A stretch of DNA of 64,000 nucleotides from positions 62,001-126,000 of the forward strand of contig NZ_JAFFPR010000018.1 in assembly GCF_016918735.1 (NCBI RefSeq), in the 5' to 3' direction. Under the pieces are notes generated by a model. That model did no database searches, was not told where the DNA came from, and saw only the letters and a list, made by a program, of their open reading frames with translations. Source of the stretch: Leptospira abararensis (lineage in GTDB: Bacteria > Spirochaetota > Leptospiria > Leptospirales > Leptospiraceae). This document shows, one piece after another, positions 57,501 to 64,000 of the stretch (its first letter is position 1; each line of letters opens with the position of its first letter). The position numbers and the translations under genes were made by a program.

Positions 57501-57662
57501 ACCAGGATAAACAGTAAGAACACGCACTTGACGAAAGTTTACTCTTGGAAATGCTTCTCGTTTCATAGAAAGCACAGAGATCATCCCTGCAAGGAACAAA
57601 AAGATAAAAACCAAATTAGCAACTAATGGTTTATAGACGAAGAAATGGATAATTTTTTTCAT
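54576..57662 (-). CDS. RND-family efflux transporter (HAE1-like), orphan
   Basis: A 1028-residue RND pump with 12 membrane helices in two repeats, beginning KPLVANLVFIFLFLAG and containing the porter-domain phrases YPGASPVDVEKKVTIPIEE and NGEPAYVL. In TM4 the acidic pair reads DN (D399, N400), where AcrB has DD, a variant common in some subfamilies. No membrane-fusion or outer-membrane-channel gene adjoins it, so it must use partners encoded elsewhere or act alone. Convergent with DUF2804 gene, 6 bp apart. Upstream, the DsbA gene is 66 bp away. Confidence 0.93.
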   Translation of the reverse strand: MKKIIHFFVYKPLVANLVFIFLFLAGMISVLSMKREAFPRVNFRQVRVLTVYPGASPVDVEKKVTIPIEEKLREVEGLDSVRSISRNSESDISIKIDLEHNNPDGVVNDIRRAVDRVTNLPSTVKDRPIVTEQKSSNFPVLEIAIHGAMDEMELQEMGRFIEDEMRKVSGVSRVDAFGKRKEEWRIRVDPDLKKRYTLGFSDIINAISKRNISVPAGSFLRPITQDIRVTGEISEINDIKNIPIRSNETGNTILLSQVANVKDTYERPRVIAIVNGEPAYVLQIIKKDSADIIRTVEAVQGRIAELKKQIPANIQFTELNNEGARAIKRLDVVITNSLQGLFLVVVVLILFFSFKDSLLTSLSLPLTLFAATIAFPIFDVSFNLVSMLGIIISLGMLVDNSIIISENIYKHRSRKMDSREAAVLGASELFVPIIGSYLTTVAAFLPMAFMSGIMGKFIWQIPFMVIVALTLSLFESFLLLPVRYAQFTSHEVKKRSKHRDRFRAILDNGFESLKSGFTRFITRVVKRPFLTLGSILIVFLSSCGLVGLMNFNLFPKEGIDYVLVRAEFPPDFSSQETAKQLQYFQPILDKIPKSEVQSIILKIGIQQTDPTDPLTRIGEQLGMAQIILVPETERNRTAQEIFGELEPDLKKLPNAVSVMVDLVVNGPPIGAAVTVAIEGRDYKVLKQISNEMQGFLKKQEGVININDDYKPGREEIQIRVKDTASAITGIDTEITAYYVRTAMDGLEASNLRKGKDEVRIIIQNDDRFRDGIEDLDTIQISNKFGLLTPITAVTTRTIVQGIEALYHNDYEKAITVLADVNEAITSSSIVNGKIVDEFGNIGKKYPGYKIKFRGEQEETAKSMVSLLVAGVLALFGIFAILAIIFNSIKKPILILLSIPLGFVGVVFGFLISGKALSFLAMIGIIGLAGVIVNASIVLVDTIQEFQAKGEGLYESLITASSERFRPILVTTMTTMAGMIPTAYAIGGSDPLLIPMTLSLAWGLGFGTFGSLIFIPASFSAYYKLKKRK

Positions 57663-57728
57663 AAATATAATTCGATTTTAATCAACCTAATGATTTTGAA
57701 TGCCTGGTCAAGATGAAATGGAAATTTA

Positions 57729-58400
57729 TTAACTTTGTTTTTCTGATTCGCGTTCTTTTAATACAGTCTCAATCACTTCCACAAAAACCGAAGTGTCTTG
57801 AGCCCCACTCACCGCATACTTTCCCCCGACGATGAAATATGGAACACCACTAATTCCATTTTGGTGGTAGTAGGAAATTTCTTGCCTGATATGTTCTTTG
57901 AGTTCTGGATCTGCAAATACTGCATCAAACTTGATACGATCTTTATAAACTGGTTCAGCTACTTGCCAAATTATTTCTTTATCCGTGAGATCTTTTCCCT
58001 CGGTAAAGTTAGCAGCAAAAAACAAATCTACCAACTTAGCTTGTTCTTCTAAGCTAGAAAGCCCAGCAACCAGAGCATGTAATACCAATGTGTTCGTAGC
58101 CTTTGGAATGGCATCGAACTGAAAAGAAATGCCAACATCCTTTCCTATTTGGGTCAGCCTTTGCCAAGCACCATCCAACCGGTCCAAACTTCCAAATTTT
58201 TGTGTTAGGTGTTCTTTATAATCAATTCCGGCTTCCGGAATTTCGGGAGACAATTGAAAAGGTCTCCATCGAACCTGTGGATCGATTTTATCTCCTACTG
58301 TTTGGAGAGCCAACTCCAGTTTCTTTTTTCCTACATAACACCAAGGGCAAGCTACATCGGACACGATATCAATAGAAAAAGGTTCAGAGTTGGTTGACAT
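57729..58400 (-). CDS. DsbA-family oxidoreductase (FrnE-like)
   Basis: A 223-residue protein without signal peptide. The active-site CPWC is in VACPWCYVGKKKLE (about 16-29) and the late cis-Pro loop SGVPYFIVGGKYAVSGAQ is present, as in FrnE/2-hydroxychromene-isomerase-like DsbA relatives. It likely acts as a cytoplasmic thiol-disulfide exchange protein or glutathione-dependent isomerase. It lies 66 bp upstream of the RND gene and 52 bp from the divergent nitroreductase gene. Confidence 0.9.
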   Translation of the reverse strand: MSTNSEPFSIDIVSDVACPWCYVGKKKLELALQTVGDKIDPQVRWRPFQLSPEIPEAGIDYKEHLTQKFGSLDRLDGAWQRLTQIGKDVGISFQFDAIPKATNTLVLHALVAGLSSLEEQAKLVDLFFAANFTEGKDLTDKEIIWQVAEPVYKDRIKFDAVFADPELKEHIRQEISYYHQNGISGVPYFIVGGKYAVSGAQDTSVFVEVIETVLKERESEKQS

Positions 58401-58452
58401 TTAAGGTTAGACTCCCTTTCAATTAAGGTCTAAAACCAGAAATGGGAAAATT

Positions 58453-59637
58453 ATGAAGCTCACAAGAAAAAGATTTCTATTTAACAGTTTTGCCTCCGGT
58501 GCCTTGGTTTCCCTGTCCACAATACAAAGTGAATTGTATGCCTATTCGTCGGGGGATGCGACCCTTCACAGGAAAGACCCCCTCGGGTATGCGGAATCTT
58601 TGGGTTTTACCAAACCCTTAGACCAAATTCTCATCACAGCCCTCCTCGCTCCCAATTCTCATAATTCCCAACCTTGGAAAATCAAGCGGGTATCGGATTC
58701 GGAATTTTTACTTTTTGGGGATGGAGAAAAACAACTCCTGGAAATAGATTCCCTAAATCGCCAATTCTTTCATACACAGGGGGCTTTTTTAGAGTTAGCT
58801 CATCTAACGGCCGATAAACTTATGTATGATACAAAAATTACTTACTTCCCCAAAGGAAAACCTAGCTCCCAAACCTTTCCCCTAAACCCCGTTGCCAAAT
58901 TTGAAATTTCTCCCAAATCCAAATGTGTTCATGACTTTTTATTTTCCGGTCTTCCCCACCGCCGAATGAATCGGTCCGTTTACTCGGGCCCCATGATTAC
59001 TGAGGAAGAAATGGCTGACCTAAAAATGTTAACAGGACCATCCAAACATAAATTACTCTTTCTCAATGATCCAAAAAAGTTAGAATCCATCCTTCCCTTA
59101 CTCGATTCTGCTTTTGCGATGGAAACTAATCGTACTGCATCCAATGAGTTAAATCGAAAGTGGTTTCGTGTTTCCAAAGAGGACATCTACAAGAAACGAG
59201 ATGGACTCACACTAGAAGGTAACGGACTTTCGGGAATCAAACTCTGGTTAGCCAAAACATTCTTTGTGGATTTATCGAAGGATGCTTGGCATTCCGAATC
59301 TGCCAAAGAAGCGGGAATCCAAATGTTCCAGAACCAAGTGTATTCTTCCAAGGCATTGGTTTTCTTTATCACAGAAGGATCCGATGAAGAACGTACTTGG
59401 ATAGAAACGGGTAGGGATTTTATGCGCCTAACATTGGCCTGTGCTGTGCGTAACATTGCCTTCCATACCATGAACCAAGCTGTCGAAGATTACCCAGAGA
59501 GTCGAACCTTCACCAAACAACTAAAAACGATACTTGGATTAAAAGCAAACGAACAGATTCAATTGATTGCAAGAATGGGAAGAAGTTCTTATGATTATGA
59601 TTCTCCGAGACGGGAGATAGAAAGTTTCCTTATTTAG
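58453..59637 (+). CDS. Acg-like nitroreductase-family protein
   Basis: A 394-residue protein with a short N-terminal extension that has a TRKRFLF motif followed by a hydrophobic stretch (about 10-24), similar to a Tat signal but with a non-standard RK pair, so export is unsure. The nitroreductase core APNSHNSQPWKI (about 68-79) and RMNRSVYSGP are typical of the Acg (Rv2032-like) group, which have only half the flavin-binding loops of true nitroreductases. The substrate is unknown. It overlaps the convergent EAL gene by 4 bp. Confidence 0.82.
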   Translation: MKLTRKRFLFNSFASGALVSLSTIQSELYAYSSGDATLHRKDPLGYAESLGFTKPLDQILITALLAPNSHNSQPWKIKRVSDSEFLLFGDGEKQLLEIDSLNRQFFHTQGAFLELAHLTADKLMYDTKITYFPKGKPSSQTFPLNPVAKFEISPKSKCVHDFLFSGLPHRRMNRSVYSGPMITEEEMADLKMLTGPSKHKLLFLNDPKKLESILPLLDSAFAMETNRTASNELNRKWFRVSKEDIYKKRDGLTLEGNGLSGIKLWLAKTFFVDLSKDAWHSESAKEAGIQMFQNQVYSSKALVFFITEGSDEERTWIETGRDFMRLTLACAVRNIAFHTMNQAVEDYPESRTFTKQLKTILGLKANEQIQLIARMGRSSYDYDSPRREIESFLI

Positions 59638-60434
59638 AGAGTGGGAAAGGTCACAACACCTGCCGACTCAAAAGCAGGTTTGGAAAACAAATACCCTTGG
59701 TAGAGATGAATTCCCATATCTACCAACACTTTTAGTTCCTCATGCGTTTCTACTCCCTCCGCAATGACAGCAATTCCGATTTCTCGACAAACACCTGCGA
59801 TTGCATTCGTTAATTTTTGGGCCACTGGATTCAGATGGATATTTCGTATCAATTCCATATCTAGTTTAATCAGATCCGGTTGGAATTTTGCAAGTAAGTT
59901 GAGTCCAGAATAACCGGATCCAAAATCATCAATGGCAGTTAAAAATCCATATTGTTTGTATGCTTTAAAAATTTTTATGATATGATCGTGGTCTTGTACT
60001 TCTTCCCCTTCGGTTAACTCAAACACCAACCGGTTGAGTGGGAATTGAAATTCACGACTGGCTTCTAAGGTTGTACGAATACAAGTTTCTGGTTGGTAAA
60101 TGGCATTGGGTAAAAAGTTAATATTCAAATAAGAAGGAATTTGGATCTGGCTTGCGAGTTGGATGGCTTTGATCCGACAGGCCTGGTCAAACTGATACCT
60201 GTTAGTTGCATTGACCCGAGAAAGAATGGAATAAGCAGATTCTCCTGAAATTCCTCGCACCAATGCTTCATGAGAATAAACAGTTTTTTGGTTCCAGTCT
60301 ACAATGGGTTGGAAAGCCATCGTAAATGAAAAGTCTAGGCCGGCACCGCTGCGACATTCAGCACAACTATACAATTTGGGCACTTTCCCTTCGGGAGTGT
60401 TCACCAACTGGTCTTCGGGAAATTTGAATTTCAT
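59634..60434 (-). CDS. EAL-domain c-di-GMP phosphodiesterase
   Basis: A 266-residue protein with an EAL domain as its only recognised part. The catalytic set appears intact: SHEALVRG, NINFLP, FELTEGEE, DDFGSGYS, IKLD, AEGVE and YQGYLFS. About 30 residues before it contain a Cys-x2-Cys pair (LYSCAECR), possibly a metal or redox site. No GGDEF or membrane segment is seen, so it should be a soluble phosphodiesterase. It is the last gene of the four-gene unit running from 62512 (53 bp after the TauE gene). Confidence 0.92.
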   Translation of the reverse strand: MKFKFPEDQLVNTPEGKVPKLYSCAECRSGAGLDFSFTMAFQPIVDWNQKTVYSHEALVRGISGESAYSILSRVNATNRYQFDQACRIKAIQLASQIQIPSYLNINFLPNAIYQPETCIRTTLEASREFQFPLNRLVFELTEGEEVQDHDHIIKIFKAYKQYGFLTAIDDFGSGYSGLNLLAKFQPDLIKLDMELIRNIHLNPVAQKLTNAIAGVCREIGIAVIAEGVETHEELKVLVDMGIHLYQGYLFSKPAFESAGVVTFPTL

Positions 60435-60487
60435 AATATCGTTACTCGATTTAGACGAAATCTAAAGATAAAAACAAAATTTGCAAA

Positions 60488-61513
60488 CTAGAATTTGGGA
60501 AGTTTTCCGAGCACATACCAGATCACTACTAAAAATTGGAAGATCGCAGTGACAAGTAAGATGCTATAAGGTTTTGCATTCACTGCCTTACCTGAACCAA
60601 TCCTTGCTCCAAAGATCCCACCAAAACTTCCCACCAGTGCCAGCTCCAAATGCAACTTTCCTTGCATAAAAAAAAGTACACTCGTTCCCAAAGAAGTGAG
60701 AAAAATTCCGAGGAAAGAAGTGGCTACGGCTTCCACAGGACTCATCCGAAAGTAATACACAAACAGGGGAACCGCAAGGAATCCGCCGCCAATCCCAAAA
60801 AGGGAAGAAAACAAACCAAAAAAAATTCCAGTGAAAAGAACAATCAAAACGGATTTAGGAGAATAGAAAAACAAATCTGTTTGGTTTTTATGTGTTTCTA
60901 CTTTCAAATTCGTCTTACCTACGTTAGCCGACAAATCCATATTCGCATCAGAATCTAATTTTGTTTCCAGATCCGAATTAGATTTTGCAGAAACCTCATT
61001 GGCAGCTGGATTTAAATTTTCAGTCTGGACTGCCAGAGTTTGGTAGTATTTCCTCCTTCTCTTTAAGGCTGTGATTAAATTATAAACTGCAAGGATTCCC
61101 AAAAAAAAGGTAAACACAATGAGATAAATAAATTCCGACAAAGGAATCCCATAGTACAACTGTTTGCCGATTTCTGTGTCTTCAAACCTACCAAATTTAT
61201 AGGCTGTGTACTGGGCCGAAGGAATGGATGTACATAACAAAAGGAGTCCTTGTTTCCATCGGATTTTATTGTTTTTATGATACACAACTAGGCCGGAAAG
61301 GGCCGAGACCGGCATCTGTGCTAAAGAAACTGCCACGGCTTGGACAGCAGTTAGGTGGAAAAAACTATGAAAGAAGGGAGTGTAAATAAACCCTCCCCCA
61401 AGTCCTAAAAATGAAGCTAAATACCCAACAAAAAATCCAACTCCAAATACTACTATGATTCCAGGCCAAAATCCCCAAACAAAATCATGATAAATTTGAA
61501 AGTTAAAATCCAA
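60488..61513 (-). CDS. TauE/SafE-type sulfite/anion exporter with long central loop
   Basis: A 341-residue protein with about eight membrane helices. The Gly-rich repeats YLASFLGLGGGFIYTPF (about 27-43) and FSSLFGIGGGFLAVPLF are the signature of the TauE/SafE family, which exports sulfite or sulfoacetate-type anions. Between the two halves is a hydrophilic insert of roughly 60 residues rich in Asn, Ser, Asp and Ala. The gene begins 5 bp after the preceding lipoprotein gene. Confidence 0.88.
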   Translation of the reverse strand: MDFNFQIYHDFVWGFWPGIIVVFGVGFFVGYLASFLGLGGGFIYTPFFHSFFHLTAVQAVAVSLAQMPVSALSGLVVYHKNNKIRWKQGLLLLCTSIPSAQYTAYKFGRFEDTEIGKQLYYGIPLSEFIYLIVFTFFLGILAVYNLITALKRRRKYYQTLAVQTENLNPAANEVSAKSNSDLETKLDSDANMDLSANVGKTNLKVETHKNQTDLFFYSPKSVLIVLFTGIFFGLFSSLFGIGGGFLAVPLFVYYFRMSPVEAVATSFLGIFLTSLGTSVLFFMQGKLHLELALVGSFGGIFGARIGSGKAVNAKPYSILLVTAIFQFLVVIWYVLGKLPKF

Positions 61514-61518
61514 TGGTT

Positions 61519-62091
61519 TTAGAAATGTTCCTTGGCATCCTCAAAAAACTTATGAGTAGTTCTTTCAAATACTTCTCGTTCGGTTGCAGTTTCAAAGTTG
61601 TACCAAGAAATAGGAACAAACAGTAACCACTGTGCATAATTTCTAAAGATATGATAATCATACGTTCCTACCTTCTTTCCATCTTTGTAGAGAAGGTATT
61701 GTACATCGTAACCATCTTGAGTGGACCAAGCGGGAAGTAATGTGGCGGTAAGAGTAGAAATTCCAAGAAAGACCGTCGCTTCTGGAGACGGAGAACGGTA
61801 ATTGACTTTTACATTCACTAAATACCCAGACTTCGGAACATCCACACCTTCTACCGTGTTTTTAAAACGAGTTTTGTTTTGAAAGTAGTTCTTCAGAGCT
61901 TCCCTTCCTCCCAAGTTCATTTGAGGAAATGTGGGAAGTGCATACACAAAATTTGTATCACTGGTTTTTTCTTCCGAAGGAAGGGGAAGAATTTTTGGAT
62001 GGTCCTTATAACTGATCAAACAATTGGTAAAAATGAAAAGTGCAACGATTACTGTCGCAATAGTTGATACTTTAGTTTTGGCTGTGGTCAT
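61519..62091 (-). CDS. Lipoprotein, function unknown
   Basis: The start at 62091 is supported by AGGAAGG six bases upstream; an earlier ATG would put more residues before the signal. The signal peptide ends with the lipobox FTNC (Cys at about 24). The mature part (about 165 residues) has alternate beta strands and a Trp-rich C-terminal helix (YAQWLLFVPISWYNFE). No family recognised. It overlaps the preceding gene by 20 bp and is followed 5 bp later by the TauE gene. Confidence 0.68.
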   Translation of the reverse strand: MTTAKTKVSTIATVIVALFIFTNCLISYKDHPKILPLPSEEKTSDTNFVYALPTFPQMNLGGREALKNYFQNKTRFKNTVEGVDVPKSGYLVNVKVNYRSPSPEATVFLGISTLTATLLPAWSTQDGYDVQYLLYKDGKKVGTYDYHIFRNYAQWLLFVPISWYNFETATEREVFERTTHKFFEDAKEHF

Positions 62092-62512
62092 GTAAACCTT
62101 CCTCGTCATGTCTTCTTTCTAATTCTTCGTACAACTCTTCTTGGTCTTCTGAAAAAAATAATTCGAAGCCAATGCGTAAACAAACAGGATCATCCTCAAT
62201 CGAAACATTACTTGGTAAAATTAAATTCATTACATAGAATGTATTGGATTCTGCCTCTTCTAAAAATCCTTCTGTCGCATCCCACTCATCAAATCCCTCT
62301 ACCTCAGGTTTACGGAATTCTTTTAAAATTTCATCGAAGGGTTCTGTGATGTAGTTAAATTCGCCAGATTCACTATCAATGATAAATTGAATGTGGTGAC
62401 AACCGGGTCCTTCTTCTTCTAGGGGACTAAGAACGAGACTACCGCAAGCAGGACAATGGATGACGGGATCGATGGCTCCGCTCGGCCAATTGATATTGAT
62501 GGTTTCGATCAT
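62072..62512 (-). CDS. Acidic protein with zinc-ribbon-like motif, function unknown
   Basis: A 146-residue very acidic protein. CPACGS (about 20-25) followed by CHH (about 38-40) suggests a zinc-binding ribbon. The C-terminal tail is Glu/His/Asp-rich (ERRHDEEGLHDHSQN). No signal peptide, so probably cytoplasmic. It is the first gene of the four-gene minus-strand unit with the lipoprotein, TauE and EAL genes. The 152-bp gap upstream shows no clear promoter. Confidence 0.7.
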   Translation of the reverse strand: MIETININWPSGAIDPVIHCPACGSLVLSPLEEEGPGCHHIQFIIDSESGEFNYITEPFDEILKEFRKPEVEGFDEWDATEGFLEEAESNTFYVMNLILPSNVSIEDDPVCLRIGFELFFSEDQEELYEELERRHDEEGLHDHSQN

Positions 62513-62664
62513 AGGTTACAAACCTCAAGTCCCCATCCTAACGAATCTCATTCATAGGGAAACCGGAATTTCCTTTTCTTTTCCAAAAAACAATTCAAAT
62601 CTTTATAAGGAAAATTCAGATAAAATTTGCCTTAAATCTGGGGTTCCATTTCTATCAAAAACAA

Positions 62665-63078
62665 ATGGGAATCTCAACCGAATACCAATCCGCTTTTGCT
62701 TCCAGCTTCCAAGAATTTTTTGGAAACGCCAAGGATGTAGGATGGGAACTCTACCATTTAAGTTCAGAACCAGAAAATGATTTTCCCTCTTGGATTACTT
62801 TCACCATCAGAAATCCGTTAGGTGGAAGAGCATTAGTATTTCGTTATGAAAGGTTAGAGAATAAATTCTACGCCCATCTCAAAGTACAGGTGATTCCTGG
62901 AGAAGAAAACTGGAGCCTTGACCAATTATTTCATAAAAAAGGATACACCGATCTTGATGCCGACGACATCCTTTCTTCTGGCGGCGAATGGCTCTTCCAT
63001 TCCTTGGCACGCCACTATTTCGGAATCATCATTTCTTTTTGTCCGAGGATCTTAGAGCCCGATTATTTTTTAGACTGA
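62665..63078 (+). CDS. Protein of unknown function
   Basis: A 137-residue protein without signal peptide or membrane helix. The composition is ordinary, with aromatic-rich strands (ALVFRYERLENKFYAHLKV) and a FHSLARHYFGIIISF helix. I do not recognise it. The gene faces the BrkB-like gene and overlaps its end by 16 bp, so the two transcripts share complementary 3' ends. The first ATG used has no strong ribosome site. Confidence 0.6.
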   Translation: MGISTEYQSAFASSFQEFFGNAKDVGWELYHLSSEPENDFPSWITFTIRNPLGGRALVFRYERLENKFYAHLKVQVIPGEENWSLDQLFHKKGYTDLDADDILSSGGEWLFHSLARHYFGIIISFCPRILEPDYFLD

Positions 63079-63899
63079 GATTTTTTCATTCGATCATCCC
63101 CAAGGACTTGGTTCCATAAAAAACCCCAAATAAAAAAGGTGGAATTAATATAGGTGTACAACATCAACACCACCATCTTCGATATCAAATCATAGGCTAA
63201 AGAATAATTCACTCCTACGTTTTTCATTTTTAAATACCATTGGAATCCAAAACTCATTCCCAGAACCAAGAGTGAGGCCAAAATGGCACCAGGAAGATTT
63301 TCTTTTAAGGTAGTTTTTGCTTTGGTAATATAAGCATAATAGAATGTAAAAAGTCCCACACTATATGGCAAAGTGATGAGGGAAACCGAAAGATATGGAT
63401 GGTTCCGAAAAAAACCAAACCGAAACTTTTGAAACAAAAATCGTTCTGTGGCGACAAGGCCAAAAGTGATATAAAAATACAAAACCAGTAATAGGATTGA
63501 GATCACAAGCAATCGAAAGTTAATCCACTGCGAAGCGATAAAACCCACCTTGGTTTCGTCCCGCGAGATAAAACGAAGTGCTTTGGAGATCGTTCCAAAG
63601 ATAGTCAAACTAGAAAAAAACGAAATCGCAATGCTAAGAGCAATTACATTATAGCTTTTAACCTTCGTTAGATTCTCAACACTTTTGTCTATGGGTTGAA
63701 AAATGGGTGCAGGCAAAAATTTTCCGATTTGGTCTGTCATCAAATTGATGGTTTTTGGATCTTGCAAAAGCCCGAGTAGGGTCACAAAGACTACTAGGAG
63801 TGGAAACAGAGTCAAAAGGAAGGTAAACGAAAGTTCCGAAGCCAGGCCATGGACATCGTACAAATACACTTCACTGAAAAATCGGCGGAGGCGTTTCAT
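63063..63899 (-). CDS. YihY/BrkB-family inner-membrane protein
   Basis: A 278-residue protein with six membrane helices and the family opening (ASELSFTFLLTLFPLLVVF, about 20-38, matching the A-x-LTF/SF and L-x-P motifs of the UPF0761/YihY group once linked to ribonuclease BN). Physiological role is not settled. No ribosome site is seen, and its ATG overlaps by 2 bp the ATG of a plus-strand gene. It overlaps the convergent unknown gene by 16 bp. Confidence 0.9.
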   Translation of the reverse strand: MKRLRRFFSEVYLYDVHGLASELSFTFLLTLFPLLVVFVTLLGLLQDPKTINLMTDQIGKFLPAPIFQPIDKSVENLTKVKSYNVIALSIAISFFSSLTIFGTISKALRFISRDETKVGFIASQWINFRLLVISILLLVLYFYITFGLVATERFLFQKFRFGFFRNHPYLSVSLITLPYSVGLFTFYYAYITKAKTTLKENLPGAILASLLVLGMSFGFQWYLKMKNVGVNYSLAYDLISKMVVLMLYTYINSTFFIWGFLWNQVLGDDRMKKSQSKK

Positions 63900-64000
63900 G
63901 CGGTCAGTTTGGAACTTGTCTGTATTTTTGTCTTATTTTTCTTGCAGTCTCCATTCCTACGGAAACCCTGGAAGAATCTCAGTGACGTACCTAAAAGGGG
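63898..64000 (+). CDS. Start of an exported protein, cut by the window
   Basis: The ATG at 63898 follows GGAGG (63887-63891) with 6 bases between. The 34 visible residues form a signal-like sequence (MRSVWNLSVFLSYFSC, then SLHSYGNPGR) leading to ISVTYLKG, which resembles the first strand of FecR-like domains. Only the N-terminus is in the window, so no function can be given. The ATG overlaps by 2 bp the start of the divergent BrkB-like gene. An in-frame TTG at 63916 is an alternative start. Confidence 0.5.
   Translation, partial: MRSVWNLSVFLSYFSCSLHSYGNPGRISVTYLKG

Noticed and set aside
1..64000. Mobile elements, prophage, CRISPR arrays, tRNA or rRNA genes
   Set aside because: No transposase, integrase, direct-repeat array or cloverleaf-like segment was recognised in the gaps, all of which are under 300 bp.

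Overview
The window looks like a chromosomal segment of a diderm spirochaete, most likely Leptospira of the saprophytic (biflexa) type. This is inferred from the protein families: a DUF1574 protein beside an MBOAT acyltransferase, many PP2C-type (SpoIIE/RsbU) phosphatases and GGDEF/EAL proteins, a 7TM-DISM receptor and many lipoproteins. The DNA is AT-leaning, coding density is very high and TTG starts are frequent. I saw no rRNA or tRNA genes, insertion sequences, phage genes or CRISPR arrays.

Layout. 0-1.1 kb: 3' part of a MutS-like ATPase. 1.1-10.3 kb (minus): a seven-gene, tightly overlapping unit made of a PP2C-TPR phosphatase, an exported AttH/CrtC-like protein, a YejBE plus two-ATPase peptide-type ABC transporter without a visible substrate-binding protein, and an AsmA-like protein. 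10.4-15.6 kb: small membrane protein, ispF, nadA, a lipoprotein, a membrane protein, and an LpoB-like plus COG3014 lipoprotein pair. 15.6-18.8 kb (minus): ftsQ-ftsA-ftsZ. 18.9-24.2 kb (minus): small exported protein with operator-like palindromes, an exported caspase-like protein, and a DUF1574/MBOAT O-acyltransferase pair. 24.2-36.9 kb (plus): recQ, pyrC overlapping a PAS-GGDEF-EAL gene, pheT, a 7TM-DISM phosphatase, a gamma-carbonic-anhydrase-like protein, an MFS transporter, a methyltransferase and a membrane protein. 37-43.7 kb: thioesterase, a second GGDEF-EAL protein, a CDF metal exporter, a TetR-controlled hydrolase/GST cassette and an MltA-like lytic transglycosylase. 43.9-48.7 kb (plus): the classical rpmH-rnpA-yidD-yidC-khpB(jag)-mnmE cluster, here without dnaA. 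48.8-64 kb: lysine-rich exported protein, Vps62-like lipoprotein, ankyrin protein, GMC oxidoreductase divergent from a DUF2804 protein, orphan RND transporter, FrnE-type DsbA, nitroreductase, a four-gene unit (zinc-ribbon-like protein, lipoprotein, TauE/SafE exporter, EAL protein), an unknown protein, a BrkB-family protein, and the first codons of a new exported protein.

Together the genes cover cell division and envelope growth (ftsQAZ, LpoB-like, MltA-like, YidC/YidD, AsmA-like), signalling through c-di-GMP and PP2C phosphatases, and housekeeping synthesis (IspF, NadA, PyrC, PheT). The most promising unexplained items are the phosphatase/AttH/ABC/AsmA operon, the triple palindrome at 19365-19471, the TetR cassette with operator and leader ORF, the exported caspase, and rnpA, which lacks a normal start where homology says it should begin. 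All starts, families and regulatory sites were judged by eye; no database search was run.
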